From Pelargonium tetragonum (Eukaryota; Streptophyta; Magnoliopsida; Geraniales; Geraniaceae), in contig JAYMTL010000065.1 of NCBI GenBank assembly GCA_036897445.1, positions 36,684 through 100,683 on the forward strand: a stretch of 64,000 bases of DNA. Reading direction: 5' to 3'. Made by a program: the position numbers and the translations under genes. This document shows, piece after piece, positions 26,263-37,812 of the stretch. The first letter of the stretch is position 1; each line of letters starts with the position of its first letter. The notes under the pieces are model-generated. The model was not told where the DNA came from. It did not search any database and saw nothing but the letters and a program-made list of their open reading frames with translations.

Positions 26263-26409
26263 GTGAAGTGGAAAAGCTATCCCAACCATCTAAGGCTCAA
26301 TCCTCTTAAACGATAAAGACAGGTAAGGCAAGATTTATCTTGCCTTAATAAGACTAAAGCCTATAACTATTACTATCTTACTTCCCAATTCCCAATAACT
26401 AAGAGATAG
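26263..26409 (+). pseudogene. Array unit: QDLSCLN module with one in-frame TAA
   Basis: A GTG-initiated frame reads VKWKSYPNHLRLNPLKR, one TAA (26314-26316), then RQVRQDLSCLNKTKAYNYYY and LTSQFPITKR to a TAG. The second half matches the unit at 26883-26957 at the protein level: Q-D-[LK]-S-C-L-N, then two or three tyrosines after a short gap. The DNA coding Q-D-L-S-C-L forms a near-perfect hairpin (26324-26347). The single stop separates two otherwise open halves, as in the neighbouring copy. It is a relic, or a gene read through or edited at that point. Confidence 0.4.
26324..26347. repeat. 11-bp perfect hairpin with TT loop
   Basis: TAAGGCAAGAT and ATCTTGCCTTA flank TT. It overlaps codons for Q-D-L-S-C-L. 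Weaker versions with the same TT or AA centre are at 26903-26918, 27727-27740 and 28476-28495. Confidence 0.85.
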
Positions 26410-26624
26410 GAATACTAATACAAGATAACTCCCAAAAGAAACTAGAATACCATTTTCCGGTATCCTCTATAAAAAGTAACTACAACTAGTAATAGAATAC
26501 CTAGACTATATCTATTAATTATAACTGAAATACTTAATAACTATAAACTATAAGAGTAATAAAGTAACTATACTATAGACTATAACAAGAATACACTAGC
26601 TACAGTAACTTACGTTAGCTATAG

Positions 26625-26957
26625 GGAATCCCTCCTAACAACAAGAAGTCCCATCTCCTAGGTTACAATAATACAGTCATATATTTATTAGCTCTAGCTC
26701 ATATAAGAAGTATAAGTATAGCAGCTATAAAGAAACAAGCAACTAAGAAGTCAATAGAAATAGAAGTTGGTGGGTATTATAGTCTACGGTTGTATACTCT
26801 AGTAACTGCATATATAGTGAACCTTACTCACAAAGTTTCAGTCGGTAACATAGACTCCTATTTCTATTAAGTTTATATACTCCCTATCGATAAAGACCTA
26901 GAGCAAGATAAATCTTGCCTTAATCTTATACACTATTATCCATTAATCATTCCTTAA
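26625..26957 (+). pseudogene. Array unit: most complete copy, 110 codons with one in-frame TAA
   Basis: From a TAG at 26622 the frame is open for 81 codons to TAA 26868-26870, then continues in the same frame for 28 codons to TAA 26955-26957. In order it holds a hydrophobic stretch (YLLALAHIRS), the basic block SIAAIKKQATKKS, GGYYSLRLYTLV, then after the stop PIDKDLEQDKSCLN and HYYPL. This is the fullest version of the order seen in units 22235 and 26263. It has no ATG start. The basic block shares A-I-K-[KR]-Q-A with 28742-28759, written with different codons. I do not recognise the family. One stop in an otherwise open 110-codon frame suggests a young pseudogene, recoding or editing. Confidence 0.42.
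26903..26918. repeat. 7-bp hairpin with AA loop, partner of 26324 element
   Basis: GCAAGAT, AA, ATCTTGC, in the same position of the QDxSCLN module as the larger hairpin at 26324. Its coding reading is Q-D-K-S-C. Confidence 0.75.
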
Positions 26958-27567
26958 ACTCCTCATTATAGTAAACAATAACAAAGTACTAGAACAAGTA
27001 ATACGCCACAAATACATATCTAATCTAATTTAATTAAACTGAGTAGTATATATTTATTACTTATTAATAACTCCTATACTTCCTATATAAGCTATCTAAA
27101 AGGGCTTTTATGCATATGATAGGATTGAAAGTTTCTGTTTATAAAACAAGGTTCGTAAGGAAATCCACTAAAAGGAAAGAAAGTCTAGCCGCTTGAGAAT
27201 GTTGTAAGAATGAAAGTTTCAACTAAAGTTTAGGTTTTACAAGTTAACGGAATTCCTAGGAGATAGTTTACCGTAATAGTTAGGCAGCTAACAAAGCTGT
27301 GAAGATAGGAATAAGCTCCAGAATAAGAATATAGCTGTGAATAAGATACAGAATAAAGGTAGTACAAAGTCTTGGTTTTCTTCCGGAACAAGAAAAGTAT
27401 GGCTTGAATGAAATGAGATTCTCTTTTCAATTCTTTATCCAGTCAAGGCCTATCTCTTTGTTGCCTTAAACTCCCAAATTCTAATGAAACACTTTGACTC
27501 AGTCCCGAATTACTATCTTTCCTGGATTCTTGATAAGTTAGGAGTACCAGTTCCTATATGTATATAA

Positions 27568-27740
27568 CTATCATACCTATTAACTAATAAAGACTATAGA
27601 GAGTATGACACAACTAATACAGCTAAGAAGACTTCTAAGAAAGGCATGGAGGTCTCAAAGATAAGATAAATAATCCAAGTATAGCTGCTAAGACTTAGAA
27701 GATAGGGATTCCAGTTATAGGTAAGGCGAGCTTTAGCTCG
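27568..27740 (+). pseudogene. Array unit: NKDYREY module followed by lysine block
   Basis: The frame opens at 27568 after a TAA and reads LSYLLTNKDYREYDTTNTAK and KTSKKGMEVSKIR to a TAA at 27667-27669. A second stretch reads PSIAAKT, TAG, KIGIPVIGKASFSSGRL. The first part aligns with the I-D-K-D / I-N-T part of the other units, and P-S-I-A-A-K-T is the basic-block hallmark, so the join between two successive units seems to lie here. A 6-bp hairpin with TT loop (27727-27740) codes A-S-F-S-S. Stops break every version. Confidence 0.33.
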
Positions 27741-28475
27741 GGAAGGTTATAGGTGTTATAAGGGAAATTTTAAGATTAAAAAGAAGCAGGTAATAATAAT
27801 AAAAAAAGGGGTTGCTTGTTACCGTGTTCCTAGGAAATAAGGTTTTTCCAGATAGATATATATTTTTCAATCGTGGGATTAGCCTTTGTCTTACTTTGCG
27901 ACTTCTGTAGCTTTAGAGTTACTGCCTTCCGGTTAAAGGCAATGGTTTATCTATTGAGTTGCTCTTATATTCCCTCAAATTCCAAGCAAGATCTAATTAT
28001 AGAATAGAGTTGGTTTTATAGGTTTTTCTAAGAACTTAGATAGGAATAGTTTCAGAACTTTTTCAAGAGAAACCAAGGGTTATTGCTCGGGAAGTTCTCT
28101 AGAGCTTAGCTAAAGGGATCCGTAAAAGGAAACAAGGCGACCGAAGGTTGAGGTAAATTCGTATAAAGTTAGTTCATTTCACTAGGATTTTTAGGAGCTG
28201 AAGAAACTTCTATTTAAGGGCAAGCCTAAGGAAAACAAAGAAAGGGTAAAAGCTACTAATAGACTTTAGGAAGCTAAGCGCTCTATTATATAGGCTCATT
28301 TGCAGGGAATTCTATAAAAAAAGACTAAGCTAGGTTAAATCCTTTAAGAAATCCAGAGATGGTAAATAAAAGTAGGGGAATTCCATTTAAGTAAGAGTCC
28401 TCTTTTCTGGTTTAGGAAAGTTATAGTTCTTCTTAAGAAAGGTCTAGGCAGTAAGCATATGAAACAAGTTTTGAG

Positions 28476-28495
28476 AGGTAAGATTTATCTTGACT
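28476..28495. repeat. Decayed copy of the AAGAT-TT-ATCTT hairpin
   Basis: Only the inner 5 bp of stem remain (AAGAT, TT, ATCTT). It shares aagatttatcttg with 26330. Its would-be codons now contain stops. Confidence 0.5.
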
Positions 28496-28681
28496 TTAGA
28501 AGTTCAGATTAGAACCTGTTACTTTCTTATATGCCCCTTTAGGTGGGGAAGTCTTACTATATATTAGGGGACTTGAACTCAAGGATTCCATGTATTCCGT
28601 AGCTAGCTGTGTTCTGCCTAAGGATTTCAAGCTAAAAGGTATAACTCATAAGCAAGTGATTGGAATAGAAGCACAAGTTAG

Positions 28682-28890
28682 GGATACCAAGGAGAAGTTT
28701 TAAGGGCAAGGGCTTCTAGGGGTCTAGCTCAGAAGAAGAAAGCTATCAAGAGACAAGCTCTTGCCTGTTATAGGTAAGGAGTCTGGCTGTAATTAAGAAT
28801 TAGCAAGAAAGAGCTGTTAACAGTAAGGCTCGTAAGAAACAAGCTATGATGGAGAGTAAGCGAGGGAGTCCCTGTCAGTCTTATAGATAG
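28682..28890 (+). pseudogene. Array unit: two short lysine-rich open stretches (KKQA motifs)
   Basis: The first frame (28682-28777) reads GYQGEVLRARASRGLAQKKK and AIKRQALACYR to TAA. The second (28804-28890) reads QERAVNSKARKKQAMMESKR and GSPCQSYR to TAG. They share A-[IR]-K-[KR]-Q-A with each other and with A-I-K-K-Q-A at 26.71 kb. Codon choice differs (gct ata aag aaa caa gca; gct atc aag aga caa gct), which is the mark of divergence under coding constraint. G-L-A-Q-K-K-K also matches G-L-A-R-K-K at 7.89 kb. There is no start codon for either. This is the last clear block of the array. Confidence 0.4.
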
Positions 28891-31800
28891 CGCATAAGCC
28901 TGCAAAGATAGCTAACACCTATCAAGGCTGCTTTCTAATGAGGGAGGTTAAGGCAGGATATTTGATAGTACATACCAGACACTAGATAATAGATAACCCA
29001 CCTAAACTATTCATTTTACATATAAGGGGTTCCTACCGAACCCTTATAAGAAGGAAACCATCTTATTCCTGAACTATTATTAAATTATAAGGAGAAAAGA
29101 TAGAGTATGCTTGCATTCCGTTGGATTAGATTCTGATACAATTTATTATCTTGCCGGAGTTCCTATGCTTTTGACTTTCTTTTTAGCTACTAAAACTTGC
29201 AAGGCCCCGTTCTATGAAACATATTGTAGTTAAATTACTTCAGGATCTCTCAACCTCATTTAAATTAAAAAATCCCCGGGGGCTCCTTCAACCTAAAGGA
29301 GTACCGGGACATAGCCGAGGTCAAAATCCTGTACTAGAAAAACGCGTTTCATTTTTTCTAAAAAACTAGAGTAAACACAAAAAGATAAGAGGACCCCGTA
29401 TATTAATTAAGTAAACTAGAGTGTCCTGACTACGGAAGCTCGGGATTAAGGAAACGGGGGGCATTCCTTGGAGAAACCTGGTATTGATAAACCCTTAAAG
29501 TTTTAAGTAAACAGGATACAAGACTGACCTGAAAGGAATAGTTAATATTTTAAGTTTACAGTTCTGGCTTGAGACTTACGACTAAATTTCAGGGTTATAC
29601 CTAATAATTACTCAATTCAAGAGATTAACTCTCCGGTATTTAAAGGTTTATAGATCCGCAAAGAGTCCGAGAGATACTAGGGGCTGTCTATGGGCTTTCC
29701 CAGTCGTTAAAGGGAGTGCTTGTTATACCTTATCTAAATGAAAGAAAATTTTCAGAATAAAAGGTAACCGAAGTGTTTTTTCTAAGAGCTCTTACTAGAT
29801 AAGTATGTACTACTCTTCCAGCCTAATCGCGAAAAGGGGGCTCCCAAGAGAGGCGACTTCTTTGAGGTAAACTCCTAAACTTAAGGGTTACTGTAGCTAG
29901 CTATCCTATAAAAGCTTCTGCTCGAAATTTCTACTATTTGATATTGATCTTACCACACTCTTCTTGGGCTTGGGATGGGCCCCCTTTTTATAAAATAAAG
30001 CAGGACTCTGGGTATTTAAATTTAAATATTACTGAGTCAGGGGTCAAAAAAAGGAAACTCCTATTTATCTATTCTAAAAATTTTTAGCATATATATATAA
30101 ATAATGAACCTCGTTTTTCAACAGTTGCGAAATGCTCGAGCGGGCTACTAAACTCGGTCCAAATACTTAAGGCAAGAGTCAACTGGGAATAACATAAATA
30201 TTGATCCATCAAACTAAAAAAATCTTTCTATTTTGAAAGTAGGAACTTTAAGACGAGGACTCCTTATTGCTTTTCAGTTCAAAATTCTGGTAGATCGAAA
30301 TAGAATCGCTTGTAATTTTAAACTCTCTATCTAAACTCGTACCTTTATAAATTTGAGTTAGGAAACCTATAACATCCATATAAGTTTTCTCAAAACCCTG
30401 TAACAGAAGGCAAACTTTCATTTTTAAATAAAGAATTATATCCTCTACCACGATCTCAAAACTCATATTTACTTAAAGATTCTTTAATTTAGTTCAGTGC
30501 AAAATCTATAACGTAATTAGTCAACTTGATTCTATTGTAATTAAAATCTTCCTTGGAGGACCTACACCGAATTATAATAGGACTTATAAATTGCCCGTAG
30601 TAACCTATAAAGGATCTTTTAAAATAGGTAAAATCAGATCAAAATGACCTGGTTATTAGACTCGAATTTTACCCATATCATAAGTTAGAGTTGGAATCCC
30701 TTTCCTCCTGGATAGGATTTCGTATACCAAAAGGTTAAAGTCTTAGTATAATACATACAGTGTTATCAAATCGGAAAGGTATAATTTATTGATTAGACCC
30801 TCAAAAGTACTAATAATAATAAAAATTTTAGCATATTTCAAAGTAAATTAACTGGCATTTTAGATCCATTTTATCTTTATACCTCAGAAATTCGGCTTAA
30901 AAGCGAAGTCTTGCTACTAAATTTATGGAAGGCAGCAATCTCCTGATATTCCTTTTTTAAACTCCTACAGGAGGGCCCTTACTTATTATAATAAAGGGTA
31001 CCTCTCTTAATCCTGCTCGAACAAAGCGCTAATAAAAAAAGGTATCACTAAGCACCGACTTGGGAATGGAATATAGGTCCAGCTGGGTCTTGGTGTTGTT
31101 TTCTCTCGGCTCCATACATATATTATATTAACAAAGGACCTTTTTCGACTCCAAATCTACTAACAGGAATAGCTTTGACTTTCTTTTACTTTATAGTAAA
31201 AGTAAATATATTAATTTGCGCTTTTTAATACTGCTAAGGAATCCTTTTTCTTGTGAACTTTCCTCGTAGCTCGTCTCCCCGAAATAAAAAGTAAATCTGA
31301 CTAGAATTCCTTTACATTCATGTGAGTTATATATATAACTTTTTTTAACCTACTTGAACAGTACTCTATAGTACAGCACTTTTATCCTTTTCATTTTAAA
31401 ACAAAATTTTCGGTTTGTTCTCATAAATAAGCTAAGCAGTAGCTGATATAAGAACAAATAAGGAAGGGCTTCTTATAGAGGCCTTAGTTATTAGGGTTTT
31501 TCCTGAGGGATCCATAAAGCAAGCATATCAGTTTAAGGGACTCCTTTTAAAGTTTTAAGGTTAAAGTACATAGAGCTCATGGTAGTTTTAAAGGCTCAAA
31601 CTTCATAATAATTATAACTTATAAAGATTCTACGTCTGTAGTATCTCTTTTTGGAGTAGTCAACTACGAATGAATAAAAAATAAGTACTCTCTAAACTTT
31701 AAATTAAAAGGAAGTAATTTACTAAGGAAAACAGAGACTCATATTGCCTTATTTACTAAACTAAAGCCAACTTAAACCCGAAGTAGGGCCCTTATAAGAG

Positions 31801-34800
31801 GTATCAACAATCTTTTATTATTTATAGCAAGTGTTATGTCGATGAGTGTTAGCAATCATATAAGAATCCTATTAGGGTTAGATTAGATCTAGCATGGGTT
31901 TACTTTACGTGCTTAGTCTATAACTTATACCCGATCGCGATCCCGAAATCTCATGCAAAGTATAAGGCCAGACTTGCTGACTTAATATTTAAATTATCAT
32001 ATTACACTAAGTTTCGGAGAATAGAGCTAACTTATTCAGTTATAGAGCACTCTTGTAAGGAAACCTAATAAAAAAAAACTAGTTTATAGTTTTATAGTAC
32101 TGGACAACCAGAAAAGAGGAATGAAAATCCCGTTAGGCAAGAACCGGCCGAATGGATACTAGGTAGCCACTTAAAACCCTAAAGCAAGAGTACTACTCTA
32201 GAACTTGACTTTTACCAACAAATATAGGACTAAAAGTACAACTAGGAAGAAGTTTTCGGTTAGCAGTCTGCTTATTATAAAGTAAACAACAAAGGGAATA
32301 AGACAATAACAAGAAGGAATTCTATATACTAGCTGCAGCACAGAGTCCGGAAAACACTTTTTTATATCTATATCAAACAAGGCCCTAAGTACTTAACAAC
32401 TCAAAGCTTAGGAATCAAATTCCATACTATTATATATACCTAGACTTCCTTTTATTTTATTTAGTAGTTATTATAATATTGTATTTTTATTCATTCAGAG
32501 CTAGACTTTCTATCCGCACAACTATATTTTCAGCTAGAAATTACCTGTATCACTTTTTCTTACTCTTATGAGCACTACTATTGGTGTTATGTGTACTTTT
32601 TTTTAGAGCTACCCCACCCTATTATCAATACCTTTGCCCTTTACTTTATTAGAAGTTCCCCTTTCTTGACTTGCTCCTAAACAAAACCTTCCCGCTTTAA
32701 ACTAATAGCAGGAAATTCCTCCCAGAATAACTTTTAACCAGAATTACACAGTAATACCATAAGACAGAGGTTCTAATCACCACATATTTTAGATTAAAGA
32801 AGACCCTTAGTAATTAAAGTAAAAAAATTCCTTAGCACTCTTATTCTTATTAAGTGAAACTACTAGAGGGCTTTTCCTCTATTTATTGTAAGTACTAAAC
32901 CTTAAGCCAGGTTTCTTAAGAGCTATACTCCTCTTTGTTTACCCCCTTCTTAGTAGCTATACCCGTTTATTCTGGGCCGGTAACTTCTCTATCCCGGCTT
33001 TTCCCAAAGAATAGAGTGGTTTAAAAGTGCTATAAAATTCTTTCTTACTTAATATTCGGGCAAAGTCAAAACAAAAGCCTTAATAAGAGCCTTCTACACG
33101 GACTTTGTGCTAAACACTAAAATTCCTTTAGAATCTAAGGGAACTCCTCTCTCTTAAGACTTTGAATTCTATTCTATAAAAATAAAAAAGTATAGCCGAG
33201 CTCGATACCTTGGTCAGTATTTGTATGAACCTTAACTCTTTTAAAATGAAACTCTTAGGGAAAGGCACCGACCAAAGTTCTTAAAAAATCCCGCGCCTCC
33301 CCTTCTATAGGAATTCTCGTGGAGTACTATACCAGGCTCTTATTTTTTTATTTTATCCCTCTACAGACTACAGAACTTCTACTAGCTATAAAGCTCTTAC
33401 CTTGTAAAAAAAGTAAAAGAAAACCTAGGGGCACTCTACTTCATAAACTAAACACGAGAGTAAGGTAGTTTTAAGAGATTGGATTAAGTGAAGAAAAAGT
33501 TAGAAAGTTTCTTATTGATTTCATTAATAGCTTATACTCACAGGTAGGAAGCTTTAAAATGGATTTTTTAATTCTTGATAAACTCAGATAATTTATAGGC
33601 AAGGGAAAGAAGTAAGCAAAATTCTTTGTATATAGTCAAACTTTCTGTTTAACGACTTCTGAGGAGTGAAAGCTCCTTATTCTGCATGAAGACGTAAAAA
33701 TTTGAATAAAGACTCTAACCCCCTTGCAGGATTTTTTAGTATTACAGACTGTTATCTTATAGGACTTACCCTGTTAAAAGCAGGAACCTTTGAGGTAAGT
33801 AAAGAAAATAAGTAGAAAGTTCAATAAAAGCAGGGGCTTAATTATGAATACTCCTCAATTACGTAATTTGTACATATATAAAGAACTTTTATTGTTTTAT
33901 AAAAACAAAGGAAACCCGGCGCTCCTTATAAAAATATCAAAAAGTTCTTGCTTGATTAGAAGATCCTAATATATCCCGAATCATCTACCTACTCGTGTAA
34001 AAAAACTTGAAACCTAAGTAACTCTCTTAAGAATTTTAGCCGTCAACGCCCGGTATGCTTTACAAAAACCTATTAGTAAAGGGATTTAAAGCCCCCTTTT
34101 GACAAACAAATGGATACTAAATCCAGTCGTAACTCTTGCCTAAGACTTTTCTGGAATATACGTATCGTATAAGTTTTAGACAGGATTCAAAGCACCCACT
34201 CAGTAGATTTTCTATTCTTTTAACTCAAACATACTAAATGTATAAGTGTATCTCTCAAGCAACAAAGTAAGACACAACAAGATTTCCTTTGTTCAGACGA
34301 GTAGTTATTCCAATTCCTTTTAGATAGCAAATCCTTGTAATATAGAGAGTCTAGGGGGCTGTACTAAACTCCCTTTTGTCAATAACATAAATTTAACAAT
34401 ACAGGATAATTTGATTCTATTTATTTACTACGAACTTTTTACAAGGGGATCCTTTTTCTATTTTCAGTAACTTGGGTACTGTATCTATTATTATAAATTG
34501 TACCTGTTTCGAGAAAGGAGTTTCTTTTAAGCGATTCTGATGATATAGTCAAATTACCCAGTTTACCCGGAGTTAACAAGTTTTTAATCGGTTCAAAATC
34601 TTAAATAAGGGTTATATTACCTCATGCAAGATAGATGATACTACTGATTTCCTTTTGTATTTGCTCCACTAAGATCAAAGGCAGATAAATGAAATTGGAC
34701 GTTAAATCTTTCTACTTTAGTGCTTACTGTATTTAAGAAAATGAACTTTCCTTCATAGATAAGATTCCAGCTATAAATAAAGAAACACGGGCGCTGCTCT

Positions 34801-37691
34801 TACTTCATACTATTAAAACCTGTCACATATAAATAGAAGGAAAATGACTCACTAAATTCTTAGACTATACCTATATCTTTATCTAAGAGTTTTACTAGTT
34901 TTTCAGAATAAATAATTTGCCTTTTCTATCACTTTTCTTCAAAAGTAAGCAGTTATACTACAAAGCTTGATTAACATACCAGGTTAAAGAAAACAGGTAG
35001 ACTTTGCTAGTCCTTTAGTCCAATAAAAGTCTCGTAGGTTTTTGTTATTTATAGAATTGGCATTCCATAGCTTTTTTAACTACAATAGTGGACCCCTATT
35101 ATAGGGCACTCTGTTAGATTAAGGACATAAGAATTTGTTTTTAGAAACATTTTTTTATAAAATAAAGGACGAGCACTTTTTCTTCTATTTAATATAGTAT
35201 TACAAATATAGGCATTTTGTCTTATTTACGTGGAAATCCTTTGGTTGGTTTTCCTGTACCCAAATTCATTGCATCCATAGATTCCAACGAAAGCCCGGGT
35301 TTTAGAGACCAGTCAATAACAAAAACTCCCGGCTAGTAAACGGGAAAGAGGAGCTTCTCGTTTAAAGAATTTTGCAGCCTAGCCTTTTCATATTCAACTC
35401 AAAATTCATAGCGATTGAGTGACTTTGTACGATTTAAACTTCTTTTGTCTTTAATCCAGGATTTGTGTGAATAAAAACAAGAGGCCCCGGACCTATGACG
35501 CCTCTCTATAACATATGATCTAAGAAGTATTAGGATATCCTGCACAGAAATTCATTAAAAAAAACTTTATTTCTCTTTACTGTAGGTAGCTCTCAAGAAT
35601 CCCTTTATTTGTTTTGTACTAGAACTCTATGGTCTTATGTCGTGTCGGAATATAGCCCCTATTTTTCTAAAACGAGAATCACCTTCGATAGAATAAAATT
35701 TTTGAAATGTTACAGATCCGCACCTAACAGGAATGTTTATCCCGAGTAGTTTTTCGTAGTTGATATAATATTAGGATGCAGTATATTCTGTATATTTTTT
35801 GTGTAATAAGACCCTTTATGTATGCTAAAGTTAAAGTCTCTATTCCTATTTTACGGTAAACGCCTTGTAGCTTCAAACTGCTTTTAGTATAGTAGATGCT
35901 TTATTATATCACCTGAAATTCTATAAGCTCGAGTAAAAAGTAGCAATCAGCTCAGTTTTTTAATATTTTTAGTAAAGAACCCAAAAACTAAATCTACTAA
36001 GGAGACCCCACAATTATGAGTCTACTGCTAAGGGTACGCCCTCGAAAAATCACAGATATCCGGAGTTGGTCTAGTTTTTAGCGCATTCAAAAAATCCATC
36101 CTAGAATTCCCCTTTCTAAATATTTTATTTAGACTTTTATATTAATCAGTGATACCGAGTGTTGTAAAATTCCTATTTCTTAGTTCGAGATCGTTGGCTG
36201 TAGTATACTAAAACTTTTGCTAGTTTTCTTAGGCTTTGAGTAATCGGGGGCGCTCTCTTTAGGCATTTTTCTACGGAAACCGTGGTATAACTTTTAGAAG
36301 AATTCTTATCTGCTTTGACTTAACTACCCCTTCTCAAAAAAGAAACTGGAGAAAGCACATAATATTGTATAAAAAGTAGACTTGTGTAGTTACATAACAG
36401 CTTAGAAGAATAGAATAAAAAGGTATTCTATTATAGGAGTTTCCTACCTTTGGTTCCTGTTGTTAATCTAGTTAGTAGAGGAGGCTGCTAGGGCCTGAAT
36501 AAAAAGCTTAGCTAGCTTCTTTTGCTAATAATTGCGAGTAAGTGTAAAACTTTTAAAGATTGAATTTTGACTTTCTATGGCTAGAATTTTTAATAAAAAT
36601 GCCCAGACTGCAGGGTGCATTCAACTTCTTTACATACGCGAATACTTTTTTTTCCAAAGGCAAAGAAATTCTGAGTTTCCCAGCTGCCATTCGATTAAGT
36701 CAAGCTTTGTTTAAGAGAAACCACTAAGAATACCCAAGAGAGGTTTTGAATTACTCCACAGGAGTCCCAAAAAGTATCTAATAACCTAGAAGACTTAAGC
36801 TGGGTAGGACAGGACCCCATAACTTAAATTCTTTACACGGAGATTTGGATTACTACTCACTGTACAAACCCGAACTTCCGAGGAACATTTAAATGTTTGA
36901 CTCTCATTTTACTTTAGGTGTTGGGTCGTACTTATTTTCCCCTACTCATCTAAAACTTACAAACATATGAAACTGAATAATACCTAAAGGGATGAACCCT
37001 TGATACTGTAGACTAAGGGCAGCCACTCTTTTTTGTAACTACCCTAGAAAAGGGTCTAAAATCTTGCTCCAACTTAGAATATTCTGCCAGAAAGCTATAT
37101 AAAGAGTGTCGGCAAAAGGTTTTTTTAAGTTCTTTGAGATAGGTATCCTTGGTATTAAAAACGAGAGAATTGCTTGGCATTTCACGGGATTTACCATTAC
37201 AATTTGTAAGAAAACAAAGCTTTTGATACTAAAAATTTCACCCAAGTTTAAGACTTATAGAGCCGCTTCGAGCTACTTTTTAAGAGGAAAGTGTGCCATC
37301 AGGAAGCATTAGAGACCCCTCTATTAGACTATCCGGGAGGGCTCCCTTACTTAGTAGAACTCGTGTCAAAACAGACCACAACTAATTTTCATTGGGCTTA
37401 ACCTGTATTTTAAAAACAAGAATCTGTATAAGGTCGAATCTAGACCATACTTCTACTTTCTAAAATTATAACCTACCCCTTTTTTGAAATTGCACTCCTA
37501 AAGGCAATCCAATCTAAACCTTAAAAATAGAGCTCTACTTTGACTTTTTAGGACTAAAACTCACTAAGGAAGTTGGGCACGAAACTCCATTTACAAGATC
37601 TTTTTTGGCCGATCTAGGAAACCAATAAAATTTGTAATAGAAGGGTTTTATAAAGGGGTTGGGTGTGGCATGGTAAAACTTTTTAAGGACT
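28891..37691. other. Gene-free background sequence
   Basis: Return to background texture. A hairpin with a 6-bp stem (CTCCTT and AAGGAG, 29283-29301) is the clearest local structure. Frames of 60-72 codons (30248-30466 and 32198-32380, minus strand; 37106-37312 plus, with an antisense partner) have no recognisable motif and are expected by chance. Confidence 0.55.
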
Positions 37692-37812
37692 ATGCTACTT
37701 CAAGGATTCCAGCCAGTAAGCAGTAATACGCAGTTCATGGTTCATCGCCAATTAGAATAGGTTTCCCTTTCGTGTAAATTTAAATATTCTAGGAGGATCT
37801 TATAGGGAATAC
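37692..37812 (+). rRNA. Weak small-subunit-rRNA-like block (530-loop and 690-region)
   Basis: 37699-37740 contains ccagc, then gcagtaatacgcag, which resembles the universal core CCAGC, GCGGTAATACGGAG at 12 of 14 positions. It is followed by ttcatcgccaatta, like the TTATCCGGAATTA that comes next in bacterial 16S. About 35 nt later, gtgta, aaat, ggatct and ggaatac occur in the same order as in the 16S 675-705 region. Other universal 16S blocks (GATTAGATACCC, GAATTGACGG, the 3' decoding site) are not found nearby. The 530 loop itself differs from every functional rRNA I know. Either a decayed or edited fragment, or a chance match from a broad visual search. Confidence 0.18.

Noticed and set aside
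22200-28900. CRISPR array suggested by periodic blocks
   Set aside because: Block spacing is 0.5-1.3 kb, blocks are not identical and there are no short regular spacers.
37039-37312. Overlapping 68-codon frames on opposite strands just before the SSU-like block
   Set aside because: No motif or codon signal; mutual overlap suggests a chance low-stop stretch.
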